Source: Ampullaceana balthica (lineage: Eukaryota; Mollusca; Gastropoda; Lymnaeidae). Taken from it: 64,000 bases of DNA. The DNA is taken from positions 1,133,501 to 1,197,500 of the forward strand of contig CALYLW010000061.1 of NCBI GenBank assembly GCA_944989445.1. The letters run 5' to 3'. Below are positions 33,223 through 44,811 of this stretch, piece after piece; position 1 is the first letter of the stretch; each line of letters opens with the position of its first letter. Under the pieces are notes generated by a model. It worked only from the letters and a program-made list of their open reading frames with translations, had not been told where the DNA came from and made no database searches. Position numbers and translations under genes: made by a program.

Positions 33223-33805
33223 ATTCATATTCCCTCCCAAATAAAATTAAATAAAGTTTTCCGAATTTTTAACCAAAATTTCAAATCTTGTATTCTTTAC
33301 TCGGATTTGAAATTCGGTGTCAAAGCATCTCAACAATTGCTGTATCTCTAATCTCATAACTTATGTTCTCTAAAGTATCAGTTAAAATGACGTTTCCGTT
33401 GTTTATTTTAACTTTTGTAAACAAAAAATGTGTTTCTCTTTTCGACTTTCAGATGATGTTCAAACTGTAAATATCTAAATTATGTGTATAAAAAATTTCA
33501 AGTTTCATTTCCTTTTTAAAAATGTTAGACACTAATTATACATTTTTTTGGAAATTAACATAAACATTTTATTCAATTCATTTGACATGTGGGCACAATA
33601 CAACCAAATACTTTCCTACACTTCAGTGTAATAAAGTAAAACAAATATTACAAGTGTTCACCAAATATAAATCAACTTACTTGTTTCTCGAACACTTTAT
33701 AGCAAATAATTTCAATAACTAAATAACATAAATTGAAGCAAAAAATATATATATTGGCCTCTAAATTTTAATATTTTTTTGACAGCTGACATGTCAGTTC
33801 TTTCC
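33223..33805. other. AT-rich intergenic stretch
   Basis: No feature recognised. Confidence 0.5.
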
Positions 33806-34091
33806 CTGAAAAGATTGCAACTTTACCTGACAAGATTGGAACGTTACCTGACAAGATTGCAACTTTCCATGACAAGATTGCTAATGTACCTGACAAGATT
33901 GCAACTTTCCATGACAAGATTGCTAATGTGCCTAACAAGATTGCAACTTTACCAGACAAGGTTACTACTTTACCAGACAAGGTTACTACTTTACCAGACA
34001 AGGTTACTACTTTAACAGACAAGATAACTACTCTGCCTAACAAGATTCCTACTTTATCTGACAAGATTGCTACTTTACTTGACAAGACCGC
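33806..34091. repeat. 21-bp minisatellite (TGACAAGATTGCAACTTTACC)
   Basis: About 13 units. Since 21 is a multiple of three, both strands stay open (LTRLQLY / LSGKVAI heptads). No evidence of real coding. Confidence 0.93.
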
Positions 34092-34733
34092 TCTTTTTTC
34101 TTACTAACCGAAACCATTCTGTGTAAGGGTGGGGGGATATCAAAATGCAGAATTATTTAAAACAAAATAAGAAACTCCATTAGTCTTTACCCCACACCCC
34201 CTCCTGGCTACTGACCTTCGAAAACTATTATCAAAATCCGATACTATAACATTGATTTTGAGAATCGATACCACCTTCTTAAATTATTTAATCCGATTAC
34301 GAGACTTTTGTGTTACGCTATTGATTCGCTTCATTTGCATCTGCGACAAGGAAGATTGTTCCCCTGTCCTAGGAGTTCAAATTTCGTGAAGAGCAATCGG
34401 CCGCTTTGATGTCGAGAGTTGAAGACGTCTTGGAGAATTCGACGTCAGGCGAGGTATGTGCCGCAGCCGTGGGACGGACTCTTATCGATCTGACGTCATC
34501 AAATGTCATGGCACAACGTCGCCGCAGTACTCACAGACCGGAAGTCAAGCACTAGAGCGCCCCATGGCGTGGACTGGCGGCGTCTTTATTTCGTCTAGTG
34601 GGGTGGTGACAAGGAAAGTGGTCTAAGGGTTTAATTGGTTAAATTGAGAGCTCAGTCAATAAGCCGGCTGATTTTCAACAGTTATTCTTCTAGTTGGGTG
34701 GTAAGCTGAGTAGTAGGTTGCTTAGAGTGTACG
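34092..34733. other. Mixed intergenic stretch, GC-raised at 34340-34600
   Basis: The GC-raised patch has short frames only, with no domain or RNA gene recognised. It could be a regulatory or CpG-rich patch. Confidence 0.4.
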
Positions 34734-34741
34734 GGGTTGGT

Positions 34742-36041
34742 CTGGCCTGGATTAACCATTAGGCAAACAAGGCACGTGCCTAGGGCACCAAATATTTGGG
34801 GGCACCACAAGTCCTCAAGAAAAATGTGTATTTTGTCCCGGTAGCCGCGCGCACTGATATGCCACTAGCAAATTTCAAAGGTAATATCGAGTCGCACATT
34901 GTTCTAAAGTCTCATCCTCAGATTTTAGAAGCGTTAGAATGTTTACAAGAAGACCAGTCACAGAAGGGGGACACGGGAAGAGAAGCAGAAAACATTGCAA
35001 AGAATATGCAAGACTTAGAATTTGCTCTCACGCTTGTCTTTTGGGAAGAAGCGTCACAACATTTTCACAGGCTCAGTCAAGCTCTACAAAATAAGCATGT
35101 GAAGTTGACAAAGTGTGTTGATTTGTATTATTCACTAACAGATCACTTGCATTAATCTAGGAATAAATTTGAAAGGTTTGAAGAAGCTGCTAAAGAAATA
35201 ACACCAGGTCAACTTTGACCCGTAATTGTAAACGAAAGACAGTGCTCATTGATGGCGATAGACCTGAGGTATCTCTGAACGCCAGAGAAAAATTTGGTAT
35301 ATCTGCTTTCTATGCCATTGTGACCAACTTGAGACAGAGATGAGTAGACCAGGGCGGGTATATGATGATATTCTTGTTTGGTCGATGGACCACAAACATC
35401 TCAGTGTTGTGAAGGACTAATAAATGCTTATCCTGTAGATAGAACAATAATTTATATACTGAATTACAACAGTTCCACTCATATATTCGTTATATTCGTC
35501 ACAAGTTTCGTGTATCAAAATATTAAAACAACGCTTAAAGTTATGTAGAATTTATACACAGTAATAGAGACAACATCGAGTGTGCTTTTCCAAATGTATA
35601 AATCGCTCTTTTTCTCAGTTGAAACGTACAAAAAATCCAAGTAGATTGACAAAGAAACAAGAATGGATCGATTCCTAATATCTGCTGATGTTTGAGGCAG
35701 ACTTGTGCAAAATTAACGCTGATGATGCGCTCAACTTTGTGAGATGTAAATGTAAAATGTCTGCTATCTCTGACTTTTTCATCTATTAAAAAAATTTCAG
35801 TATTTTTGTATATTATTATTATTATTATAAAATTAACTAACTATTAATTTAAATTACAGAAATACCTAGGTTTAATGTGAGTGATATTAGTACAAACATA
35901 TGTGTTTAACTGTTTTTATTTGTTAGTTTTTTGCATAATATTGAACATACCAGCGGTCAGTGGAGGACGGGGGCCAGGGGCAGAAGGGGGCACCCATGTG
36001 GGTTTGTGCCTAGGGCACCAAGATGGCTTAATCCCGCCCTG
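34742..36041 (+). mobile_element. hAT transposon, 1.3 kb, 8-bp target duplication
   Basis: The left end CTGGCCTGGATTAA and the inverted right end CAGGGCGGGATTAA are flanked by GGGTTGGT (34734-34741) and GGGTTAGT (36042-36049). Both sub-ends carry TGCCTAGGGCACCA. It encodes the broken ZMYM1-like fragment. Confidence 0.87.
34796..35420 (+). pseudogene. ZMYM1/DUF4371-like hAT transposase, broken
   Basis: A first open part (34796-35155) includes LEALECLQEDQSQKGDTGRE and NMQDLEFALTLVFWEEASQH, followed by SQALQNKHVKLTKCVDLYYS. After a stop it continues as FERFEEAAKEITPG and, further on, RKTVLIDGDRPEVSLNAREK plus FGISAFYAIVTNLRQR and a stop. This is the middle region of ZMYM1-like (hAT-superfamily) proteins. 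Stops and the missing N- and C-terminal parts make it a pseudogene. The 5' codons upstream of about residue 28 (GAPQVLKK...) are probably just inverted-repeat sequence. Confidence 0.82.
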
Positions 36042-36055
36042 GGGTTAGTCTGTAG

Positions 36056-36240
36056 GTTGGCAGGTTGTCTGAACGCTTGCAGGTTAGGGTAAAAGTTGGC
36101 AGGTTGTCTGAGTGCTTGCATGTTAGGGTAAAAGTTGGCAGGTTGTCTGAATGCTTGCAGGTTAGGGTAAAGGTTGGCAGGTTGTCTGAAGTTTGGCAGG
36201 TTTGGGTAAAGGTTGGCAGGCTGGTCTGAAGATTGGTAAG
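36056..36240. repeat. 39-bp minisatellite, about 4-5 copies
   Basis: GTTGGCAGGTTGTCTGAA recurs at 36056, 36095, 36134 and beyond. The array begins immediately after the hAT element. Confidence 0.9.
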
Positions 36241-36802
36241 ATGTGTTTTGTAATGTTGATGTCACAGAACACGATCGCTTTAGCTAAGGTCATTTTCCTA
36301 CCATGCGTCTCCAGGAATTATGACAGATGCAATCGTTGAACTTTATTTTGTAATACCCCACAATGAGTTTAAGAATACATGTATGTTGAACGTTCTTAAA
36401 ATATTTCCGTAATATAAGAAATAAAGAAGTTAACAAATTAAAAACACATAGCGCAGGAAAGGAAAAATTAAAAATATTTTTTTTTAAACTTTGTTTTTGT
36501 GACACATGATGTCATTTGGTTGTGTAATAATCTTTACTTTAAAAAAAATATTCCTTTCTTTTGCGATATTTTTATGTTAATTTTTTTTTAAATATATATA
36601 TTTTTATATAATTATGATTTGAAACTCGGATTAAAAGAAAATAATTGTCACTTTTTAATTTTTAGAACAAAATCTTTTTAAAAAAACAAGTTTTTTAAAA
36701 AAATAAATGATAACATTAATTCATTTATTTGTATTCGCAATTTTAGTTTTACATGTAATTGTTTGGATTTATTTATTTAGTTATCTAAACCTATTTATTT
36801 TT
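36241..36802. other. AT-rich intergenic stretch
   Basis: No feature recognised. Confidence 0.5.
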
Positions 36803-37375
36803 GGTTGAGATGGAGTTGGGTTAAAAATCGATCCAAAGTTTTGGTGACCGACAAGCAATCAAGCAACCAGACACCACGAGTTAATATAAAGGATTTATAT
36901 ATAAAAAAAACGTTAAAAAAAACAAATTTTTTGACTATAAATCATTTATGTACGAGAAGTAACTAAAAGAATGTTCATTATAATACGCAGCGCAAGATCA
37001 TCCAAAAATACAAAATTGTAGTTTTGTCGTAAAACATGTTATAATATAATGCGCACCGATCAGGAATATGTTTATAAAAAGTGTTGACAATAAAATACGC
37101 ACCCTATTGCGCGACAGAAAGGTTGTTCAATATAATGCGCACCCTTACACTCTATCTCAAAAAATAACATGATACATAGGCATACATAAAATAATCTAAA
37201 AAACAATAATTTAATTACGGTACATGCGATCGATCTGAAATTTTGATACATAGTTTTTATCATCGGTACGAAACTGCCTGCAAAAATTCAGCTCGCTAGC
37301 TTACGAGGAAGTGGGTTAAAAATCGATCCAAAGTTTTGGCGACAGACAAGCAAACAAGCAAGCAAGCAACCAGAC
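36803..37375 (-). mobile_element. Helitron fragments, two 5' regions in the same orientation
   Basis: A minus-strand 5' end TCCTTTATATTAACTCGTGG begins at 36893. A second body (36920-37340) carries TACGAGAAGTAACTAAAAGA, GTTCATTATAATACGCAGCG and CAGCTCGCTAGCTTACGAGG, shared with 21.8-22.2 kb and 59.3-59.8 kb. Confidence 0.7.
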
Positions 37376-37440
37376 CGTACATATATTGCTCAAGTAAATT
37401 GCCTTTGTCCTAAACTTGATGACTACTCAGAACAAAATAG

Positions 37441-37640
37441 TTCGGTGACGTCACTACAGACAGTATGTTGACAACATTAAACCACGCCATACACTAAGTT
37501 CGATGACGTCATTACAGGCCTATGTTGGCAACATTAAACCACGCCATACACTAAGTTCGATGACGTCATTACAGGCCTATGTTGGCAACATTAAACCACG
37601 CAACACACCCAGTTCGATGACGTTACAACTGTTGACAACA
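37441..37640. repeat. 57-bp tandem repeat carrying CRE palindromes
   Basis: TGACGTCA occurs at 37446, 37504 and 37561, and a degenerate TGACGTTA near 37617, within a repeated GTTCGATGACGTCATTACAG ... AACATTAAACCACG unit. Confidence 0.88.
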
Positions 37641-38952
37641 TAAACCCAATACGACACTATTGTAACTTCCTCTCTGTGGGCGTCACACATAAAGTAAAAG
37701 TCTTTGCACGTCAGTATTCTGTACAACCCATTTATCAGAACTTATTTTTCTGTACGCTGTACATTCTACCATACCATGTACACTTATTATACTACACACT
37801 GTGCAATCATTCTACAAAATCATTTACAATCTTTCTAACGTACCCTGTACAATCATTCTATTGTACCCATGACTCTCTACAAATTCCACTTCACATTTGA
37901 CCGCACTTGTCACTCGTCTAGTATGTCCACAACGGACTTCAGATGTCGAGAGAACAAATCCAGACCCACTTCATAAAATCCCAATATCTTGGTCCTCAAT
38001 ATCCTGACCTCACGATAGCCAGCGACCAGCAGTCTGGACAACACGACAATAACACCAGGGACAGATCATCTTTTTATTAAACCCGGGACAGTTCGCTCTG
38101 TCGTGGTGGGGAAAGCATCGGCCGACGGGAGGTCGAGGGTTTTTGACCTTGAGATACTCGTCTGCTGGTCCTTTTGACACCTCAACCATAATGGAGATCT
38201 AATAAACGAATCCATCTTGTGGTCAGACCAGGGGTCTTCAAAAACTTTAAAAAGGGAGCGGGCTAAATAAAGATGGATGGCGTTGTTGATCACGTGATCA
38301 GATCCGACATGCGTGAGAGCAGTGTGATGGATAAGGTTATCCAGACTGTTGATTGGTTAATGGATAAACGGAGGGAGGAGAAAGTGTTTATTTAATGTTA
38401 TCTAACAAATAAATAAATAGAAAGCCTAGGGGGAATATCTCATTGGTCATGTTTGTATGTTTGGTAACAACGTTCTGTTTTAATTGTTCGTTGTCAGCAA
38501 ATAGGCTGTAACGTTGTATGGGTTACATCATCGTTATTCTGCAAAAGTGAACAATTCATTTTTGTACGTGTATTTGTTTCGTAAGTCATAGTATAGTATG
38601 TGTGGTTGGCGTAAAGCTGAAGTATAGTTGGTGTGAAGCTGATGTATAGTTTGTATAAATCAATGTGCCGCCAGTACGTCTTCAACTGCCATTTTCTACC
38701 TGAACTTAAATAAATGCGCGGGTGACAGAATCATTAATTACAGCAGACGACTATTTCTTCAAACAGAATAATGTCCACAGTAGACTAGTAGTATTCCACG
38801 AAGAAGAATAATAATAAAGCTGACGATTTGTTCAAACAGACGTTCGATTACAGAAGTGCTTGCAGACAATTAGTTTAAGGCGGGGGGGGGCGGGGGGCGG
38901 TTGCAGAAGTCAATTAAACCTTACGGGTATTAGTTACAAATTAGTTTGAACA
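37641..38952. other. Intergenic stretch without a recognised gene
   Basis: A minus-strand open frame at 38066-38293 (75 aa, containing ARSLFKVFEDPWSDHK) has balanced composition but no recognised family. A G-rich run lies at 38882-38900. Confidence 0.4.
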
Positions 38953-39258
38953 GACAAGTCATGGAACATAAGTCAACTCAGTTCTAATAGACAAGTCATG
39001 GAACATAAGTCAACTCAGTTCTAATAGACAAGTCATGGAACATAAGTCAACTCAGTTCTAATAGACAAGTCATGGAACATAAGTCAACTCAGTTCTAATA
39101 GACAAGTCATGGAACATAAGTCAAATCAGTTCTAATAGGCAAGTCATGGAACATAAGTCAACTCAGTTCTAATAGACAAGTCATGGAACATAAGTCAACT
39201 CAGTTCTAATAGACAAGTCATGGAACATAAGTCAACTCAGTTTTAATAGACAAATCGT
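38953..39258. repeat. 37-bp minisatellite, about 8 copies
   Basis: GACAAGTCATGGAACATAAG plus TCAACTCAGTTCTAATA repeats with almost no divergence, suggesting recent expansion. Confidence 0.95.
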
Positions 39259-40662
39259 TACAGCAAACACGTAGTTCAAACCATGTTCAACTTTTAGCAT
39301 TTGTGGAAACTATGTCATTCTGAGTAGTGTTTGTGTATACTATTACTATGTTAATCTGAGTAGTGTTTGTGGAAACTATGTCAATCTGAATAGTGTTTGT
39401 ATATGCTATGTTAGTCTGTAGAATTATAGAAAGTATCTGATATTATGCAACTATTTTATGTAAATAATTCACCACAAACCAGATGTGTGTGTGGGGGGGT
39501 CACATGTGAATGTCCCGTGAGTAATAAGCGCGGGAAGAGAGAAGCCTTCCCATTGGCTGAGAAGGTTGGGCGAGCAGTTGTCAGATAACTTCCGTGAGGG
39601 AAGGACGTGATGTGTGTGCTTGGGAATTCCACGTTGTATAACCTCAAATTATATTTCTGTGTACAAAGTATAAATATTAAAGTTGTTTTATTGAAACAAG
39701 TTCTTCAGTGGATTATTGTGCACAAGATTATGTATTGAGAGAATGCCTACAAGAGTTACATATTAAATAAGAATAACCAGTTACATTGACAGGGGGGGGG
39801 GCTTTGAATAATTGAGGAATTGGGGGTTCGGATAATTGAGGGATTGGAGGATCTGATAATTGAGGACCCAAAAGTCGTGATGTGAAGAGCCTAATTACAT
39901 AAGTTGGAATGTGAGTGTGTAGGTGGAGATAATTTCAACTTTTAATAAAATTGTAATCAATTCAAAAGACTAACTTTTGATTGGCGACTTAAAATGCATT
40001 ATTGAATACGTAATACAAAGGCAACAAACGTAAAGAACTTAAAATTAAGGTGCTGACTAATTACAAAACTAGGACGTTAAATTTTTACTTTAAGTTACGC
40101 CTCATTGTTATAGTTTGTTTTGATTTTGTTCTTTTTAACCTATTTGTTCGGACTCATCTGTCTCCTTAATATTTTAAACATAAAACCACGTCTGCTTCGA
40201 ATACGACATAAGTGACCAATTTTTCTTAACTGAACTGAAAATCGTAACTAAAACACACAGTGCACTTGTCTTTTTCAAGTCAAGACTCAATTTAACAGTC
40301 GCAAAGTCGGCCATGACCCCGATACAATAATCAAAAGACTTTATTGTATGGTAAATCTAAATTCATCGAAGATATATCTTTTAAAATAAGTCAATGTAGG
40401 TTAAGTTGCATACATGAAAAGGTCAGTAAAAAGTACAGCAAGAAAAAAAATAGTTTTCAAAATCATTTTTTTCAATCCGTGAAGGACCTTTACTAAAAAT
40501 TTTCATTATTTCGTCACACTAAAAAAATGATCTCCATGGACACAAACAATCAAGCCCTTTGTCAGAGCAAGGTCCCATACCTAAACCAAACACAAATCAG
40601 AAATTATATGATACTAAAAAAATAAATAAAGCATCACTATGGCGGACCAATAGTTTATTTTA
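39259..40662. other. Intergenic stretch without a recognised gene
   Basis: A short imperfect GTAGTGTTTGTGGAAACTAT repeat lies near 39300-39410. Otherwise nothing is recognised. Confidence 0.5.
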
Positions 40663-40932
40663 TCAATATACATAATTGCCGTTGTCTCTATGTATGGATG
40701 TAACTAGGTGGCGCTGCGAAATTTGTAATGCTGTTAGGTGGCGCTGCGATTGATTTTGTTTTATAGTGCTGCACCAAAAATAACACTTTTCGAACGATCC
40801 GCATAAAATTGTTCAGTATGATAATAAATGAATCAAATAAAAAATAAATGAAAATCCTGTATTACGTTATTTTTTAATCTGATCTGTATTTATTTTGAAA
40901 ACTTCCGTCATTTTTGACGGGTGATACGCTAG
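40663..40932 (+). mobile_element. Short non-autonomous Helitron, 270 bp, intact ends
   Basis: Reads A|TCAATATACATAATTGCC ... hairpin CCGTCATTTTTGACGG, then GTGATACG and CTAG|T. It matches the ends of 12715-13183 in the opposite orientation. Inside, GTGGCGCTGCGA occurs twice (about 40709 and 40738). Confidence 0.87.
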
Positions 40933-41075
40933 TTTATATCTAATTCCCTTGTAATAACTATTGCTTGCAATCCTAAAACCAGCACTTATCTCAATCAATA
41001 GCCAGTGGGGGTGATCTTATAGCCACAGTGTACCCTACTCCTGCGGCTAAGCCGTCCCCTAATTCTCTCGCCACC

Positions 41076-41261
41076 ATGGGCACACAACAGTTCGTGTTCC
41101 ACCTTTCAAAGACCTCTCGTCAACCCAAGACCGCTCCTAAACAGCGTCGGTGTGTGCGCGTGCACGACCTGACTCACCCTAAGCAAAACACGGGACCCCT
41201 GTTCTTGAAGTCGTTGGCCAAACTTCAAAGCCACCGCAGCAGAAGATCAAAGAAATGCTAA
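41076..41261 (+). CDS. Small basic ORF with a strong Kozak context, low confidence
   Basis: The start GCCACCATGGG is an optimal Kozak context. The product is 61 aa, Lys/Arg/Ser rich (MGTQQFVFHLSKTSRQPKTA ... SHRSRRSKKC). The frame is open further 5' to an ATG at 41028. The region is GC-rich compared with its neighbours. No domain is known to me, and there is no splice or promoter evidence. It could be a genuine small protein, an exon or chance. Confidence 0.25.
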   Translation: MGTQQFVFHLSKTSRQPKTAPKQRRCVRVHDLTHPKQNTGPLFLKSLAKLQSHRSRRSKKC

Positions 41262-41746
41262 AGATAGAACAACGTGGCCTCCCCCCCTCCCCACCCCCAA
41301 TTTTCCTTCTTCCCCGGCGTGAACACAGAAATCAGACGGCAAAGGGTTAACCTGCTAGACGTCTGAGTGTTTGACTAGTGACCCCAATATACACTCTAGT
41401 CATCCGGGGACACTTTAACTCTTGGCTGACTGATCATACAAGAATTTAACGTCATCGAAGACGAGTGAAAACCTTACTCTCAAATCTTGAGTGTTTTCAA
41501 ATGAAGTCAGAAAATTATATTGAATGTGTAAATGTGTTTTCAGAAAACCATATTTTTAAAATATTTTTTAAAAGGAAAAATAAATTAATGTAATTAATGT
41601 AGTAATCACACATATTAATTCTCTGATCTTTAGTATTGTTATCTGTGATTTAAGTTGGGAACAATGTTTTCTTGTAATGTTCGTGACTTTTTCAAACAAA
41701 TTTGTTGGAAGATTTTCAAACGTAACCAAGATAACAAGCCAACAAT

Positions 41747-41932
41747 CAGGGTCGGCCTTATCAATTGCGGGGCCGTATGCGGCTAAGTATGCGAAAGGAC
41801 CCCCCGAGGCCCAGTCTGGGTAGGTATAAGGAATTTATAAGGATAATAAGAGAAAATTAAGATAGGCGGGGCCCATGAAAGTGCGGGGCCCTCTGCGGCC
41901 GCATAGGTTGCGTCGGCCTGAGACCGGCCCTG
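41747..41932. mobile_element. hAT MITE, 186 bp, perfect 8-bp target duplication
   Basis: Ends CAGGGTCGGCCTTATC and, inverted, CAGGGCCGGTCTCAGG. Flanked by CCAACAAT at 41739-41746 and 41933-41940. Confidence 0.92.
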
Positions 41933-41940
41933 CCAACAAT

Positions 41941-42675
41941 TACCTAATTGAAACTGTCAAATAGAAATTTTTCTGGCGAAATTTAAAATATTGTGGTCCA
42001 AATAAGTTCTTACAGCAAAAGAATGAAGTCAGCGCATGTTGCTTAAATCATCGATGTTGCTTCCTTCCTCATATCACTCTTCTTAAAGCCTATATATAAT
42101 AGCCTATATTAAGAAAAAGAAGAAACTTGAATCAATTAAAATCTTCACCAATGTAATTTTTAATCATTAGCAAAATCGTACAATGAATAATTTTAAACAG
42201 TTTTTTTATTCGAATGCAATTTAAAATATAAAGGAATGTGATCGATTAAATTTATGATTAGATTGAGACCAGAAATAATAATAATAATCCGCAATGATCC
42301 AACATTTAAAAACAACAAGAAGAAAACAACTAGAGCAAAAAACATTAGCGGAGCAATGCATGAATTATAGTGTAATGTGATGTATAATCTATAACATGAA
42401 CTATAATCTAATATACTTTAAACTATTTACTATAATCAATGCACTAAATACTATTTACATTAAACTATATACTATATACTACTAAACCATAAACTATAAA
42501 CTATGAACAATGTATTATATACTTTAAACTAGTATACCATAAATTATATATTATATAACATAAACTATATACATATACATGTACTATAAACTACAAAAAT
42601 TATTATATTGTATAAACTATATATATAACATATCTTCCACATGCCGTCGATAGACATGTGGCAATTATTTTACTA
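41941..42675. other. AT-rich stretch with ACTATA-type simple repeats
   Basis: Imperfect TAAACTATATACTATA phrases occur at 42380-42620. No gene. Confidence 0.6.
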
Positions 42676-43680
42676 CTAGGGGCAAGTACCCGGCTATTCC
42701 CGGGTTTAACAACAACAGCAACAACAACAAAAACAACAGCAACAAAACAACAAAATCAAACAACAAAAACAAAACAACAACAAACAACAACTACAACAAC
42801 AACAGCAACAACAACAAAGCAACAACAACAAAACAACAACTACAACAGCAACAACAACAGCAACAACGACAAAAACAACAACAGAAACAGCAACAGCAAC
42901 AAAACAACAAAAACAAAACAACAACAAAAACAACAAAATTAACAACAAAACAACAACAAAACAACTACAACAACAACAGCAACAACAACAAAGCAACAAC
43001 AACAAAACAACAACTACAACAGCAACAACAACAAAGCAACAACAACATGAAGGGCATTGTCGTCGCAGGGCAAGGGATGTGGACAACAACAACAACAGCA
43101 AAAACAACACAAAAGCAACAACAGCAAAAGCAACAACAACAGAAACAACAACAGCAACAACAACAAAAACAACCACAAAAACAAAACAACAGCAAAAACA
43201 ACCACAAAAACAAAACAACAGCAAAAACAACAAAAACAAAACAACAACAAAAACAACAACAACAAAACAACAACAAAACAACAACAACAACAGCAACAAC
43301 AACAAAGCAACAACAACAAAACAACAACTACAACAACAAAAGCAACAACAAAAACAACAACAACAAATCAACAACAATAGCAAAACAATTATTTTATGGC
43401 GATAGTTGCCTTCTTGTTAATCTTGACACCAAAATGTTTATTATTTTGCGTCATTATTTTACGTCTTAATTTTCAATAATTTTTATTTTATATATCTCAT
43501 ATAAGGAAAAACTACATTTTGGGCCCCCGGCCCCCAGTATCTTATATATATGGAACGAAACCTGTTTAATAACCCTTCCGGTATAATTTTGTGTACGTGT
43601 ACCAAATTTCACGTTATTTGGTTGTCTGGATCTTGAGTTATTAGGGAACAGACAGACAACAAATGCGTCTTATATATATA
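42676..43680 (-). mobile_element. CAA-rich Helitron-like element, copy 1
   Basis: On the minus strand the 3' end is the hairpin CCCGG-GAATAG-CCGGG followed by TACTTGCCC and CTAG|T. The 5' region is AAGACGCATTTGTTGTCTG. The interior is 650 bp of (CAACAA)n broken by a 37-bp unique island (43047-43083). It abuts copy 2 head to tail. Confidence 0.72.
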
Positions 43681-44576
43681 CTAGGGGCAAGTACCCGGCT
43701 CCCGCCCGGGTTTAACAACAACAGCAACAAAACAAAAACAACAAAAACAACAACAAAACAACAAAAACAAAACAACAACAAAAACAACAAAACAAAAAAA
43801 ACAAAACAACAACAAAAACAACAAAAACAACAACAAAACAAAAACAAAACAACAACAAAAACAACAACAAAACAAAAACAAAACAACAACAAAACAACAA
43901 CTACAACAACAACAACAAAACAACAACTACAACAACAACAGCAACAACAACAAAGCAACAACAACAAAACAACAAATACAACAGCAACAACAACAAAGCA
44001 ACAACAACATGAAGGACATTGTCGTCGCAGGGCAAGGGATGTGGACAACAACAAAAGCAACAACAGCAAAAACAACACAAAAGCAACAACAACAGCAACA
44101 ACAACAACAACAACAGCAACAACAACAAAAACAAAACAACAACAAAAACATCAACAACAAAACAACAACAAAACAACAACTACAACAACAACAGCAACAA
44201 CAACAAAGCAACAACAACAAAACAACAAATACAAAAGCAACAACAACAAAGCAACAACAACAAAAAAAATTATTTTATGGCGATAATCGCCTTCTTGTAA
44301 ATCTCGACACCAAAATGTTTATTAATTTGCGTCATTATTTTACGTCTTAATTTTCAATAATTTTTATTTTATATAGCTCATATAGGGAAAAACTACATTT
44401 TGGGCCCCCGGGCCCCAGTATCTTATATATATGGAACGAAACCTGTTTAATAACCTTTCCGGTATAATTTTGTGTACGTGTACCAAATTTCACGTTATTT
44501 GGTTGTCTGGATCTTGAGTTATAAGGGAACAGACAGACGACGGACAGACAACAAATGCGTCTTATATATATAGAGA
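43681..44576 (-). mobile_element. CAA-rich Helitron-like element, copy 2
   Basis: Same ends as copy 1: stem CCCGG/CCGGG, CTAG at 43681-43684, and a 5' end near 44576 (plus-strand GAGA|T). It shares the 3'-flank block TGGGCCCCCGG...TATGGAACGAAACCTGTTTA and the unique island at 44010-44046. Confidence 0.72.
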
Positions 44577-44811
44577 TAGAGATTATAAAAAATTTAATAC
44601 GATCTAATTGTTATTTTAATTAATTACGATGTAGTATATCGGCTATTCGCTCTCGTAAACACTCACAAGACTGGTTAACGTCAGTAGTTTTATTATATAA
44701 AAAATAGTCAGTGATAATGTTGGAAAGTGTGAAGCAATGTTAGCATGGATGTCGCTCAGACTATAATTGAAATAAATTACTTTACATGACTACATTTTAT
44801 AAATCGCCTTT

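Noticed and set aside
33768..34085. 105-codon minus-strand ORF of KVAILSG heptads
   Set aside because: Product of a 21-bp satellite; no coding evidence.
42658..44350. Long open frames encoding poly-Gln/Asn/Thr (plus) and poly-Leu/Cys/Val (minus)
   Set aside because: They are translations of (CAACAA)n inside Helitron-like elements; all frames lack stops because the repeat contains none. No start context or domain.
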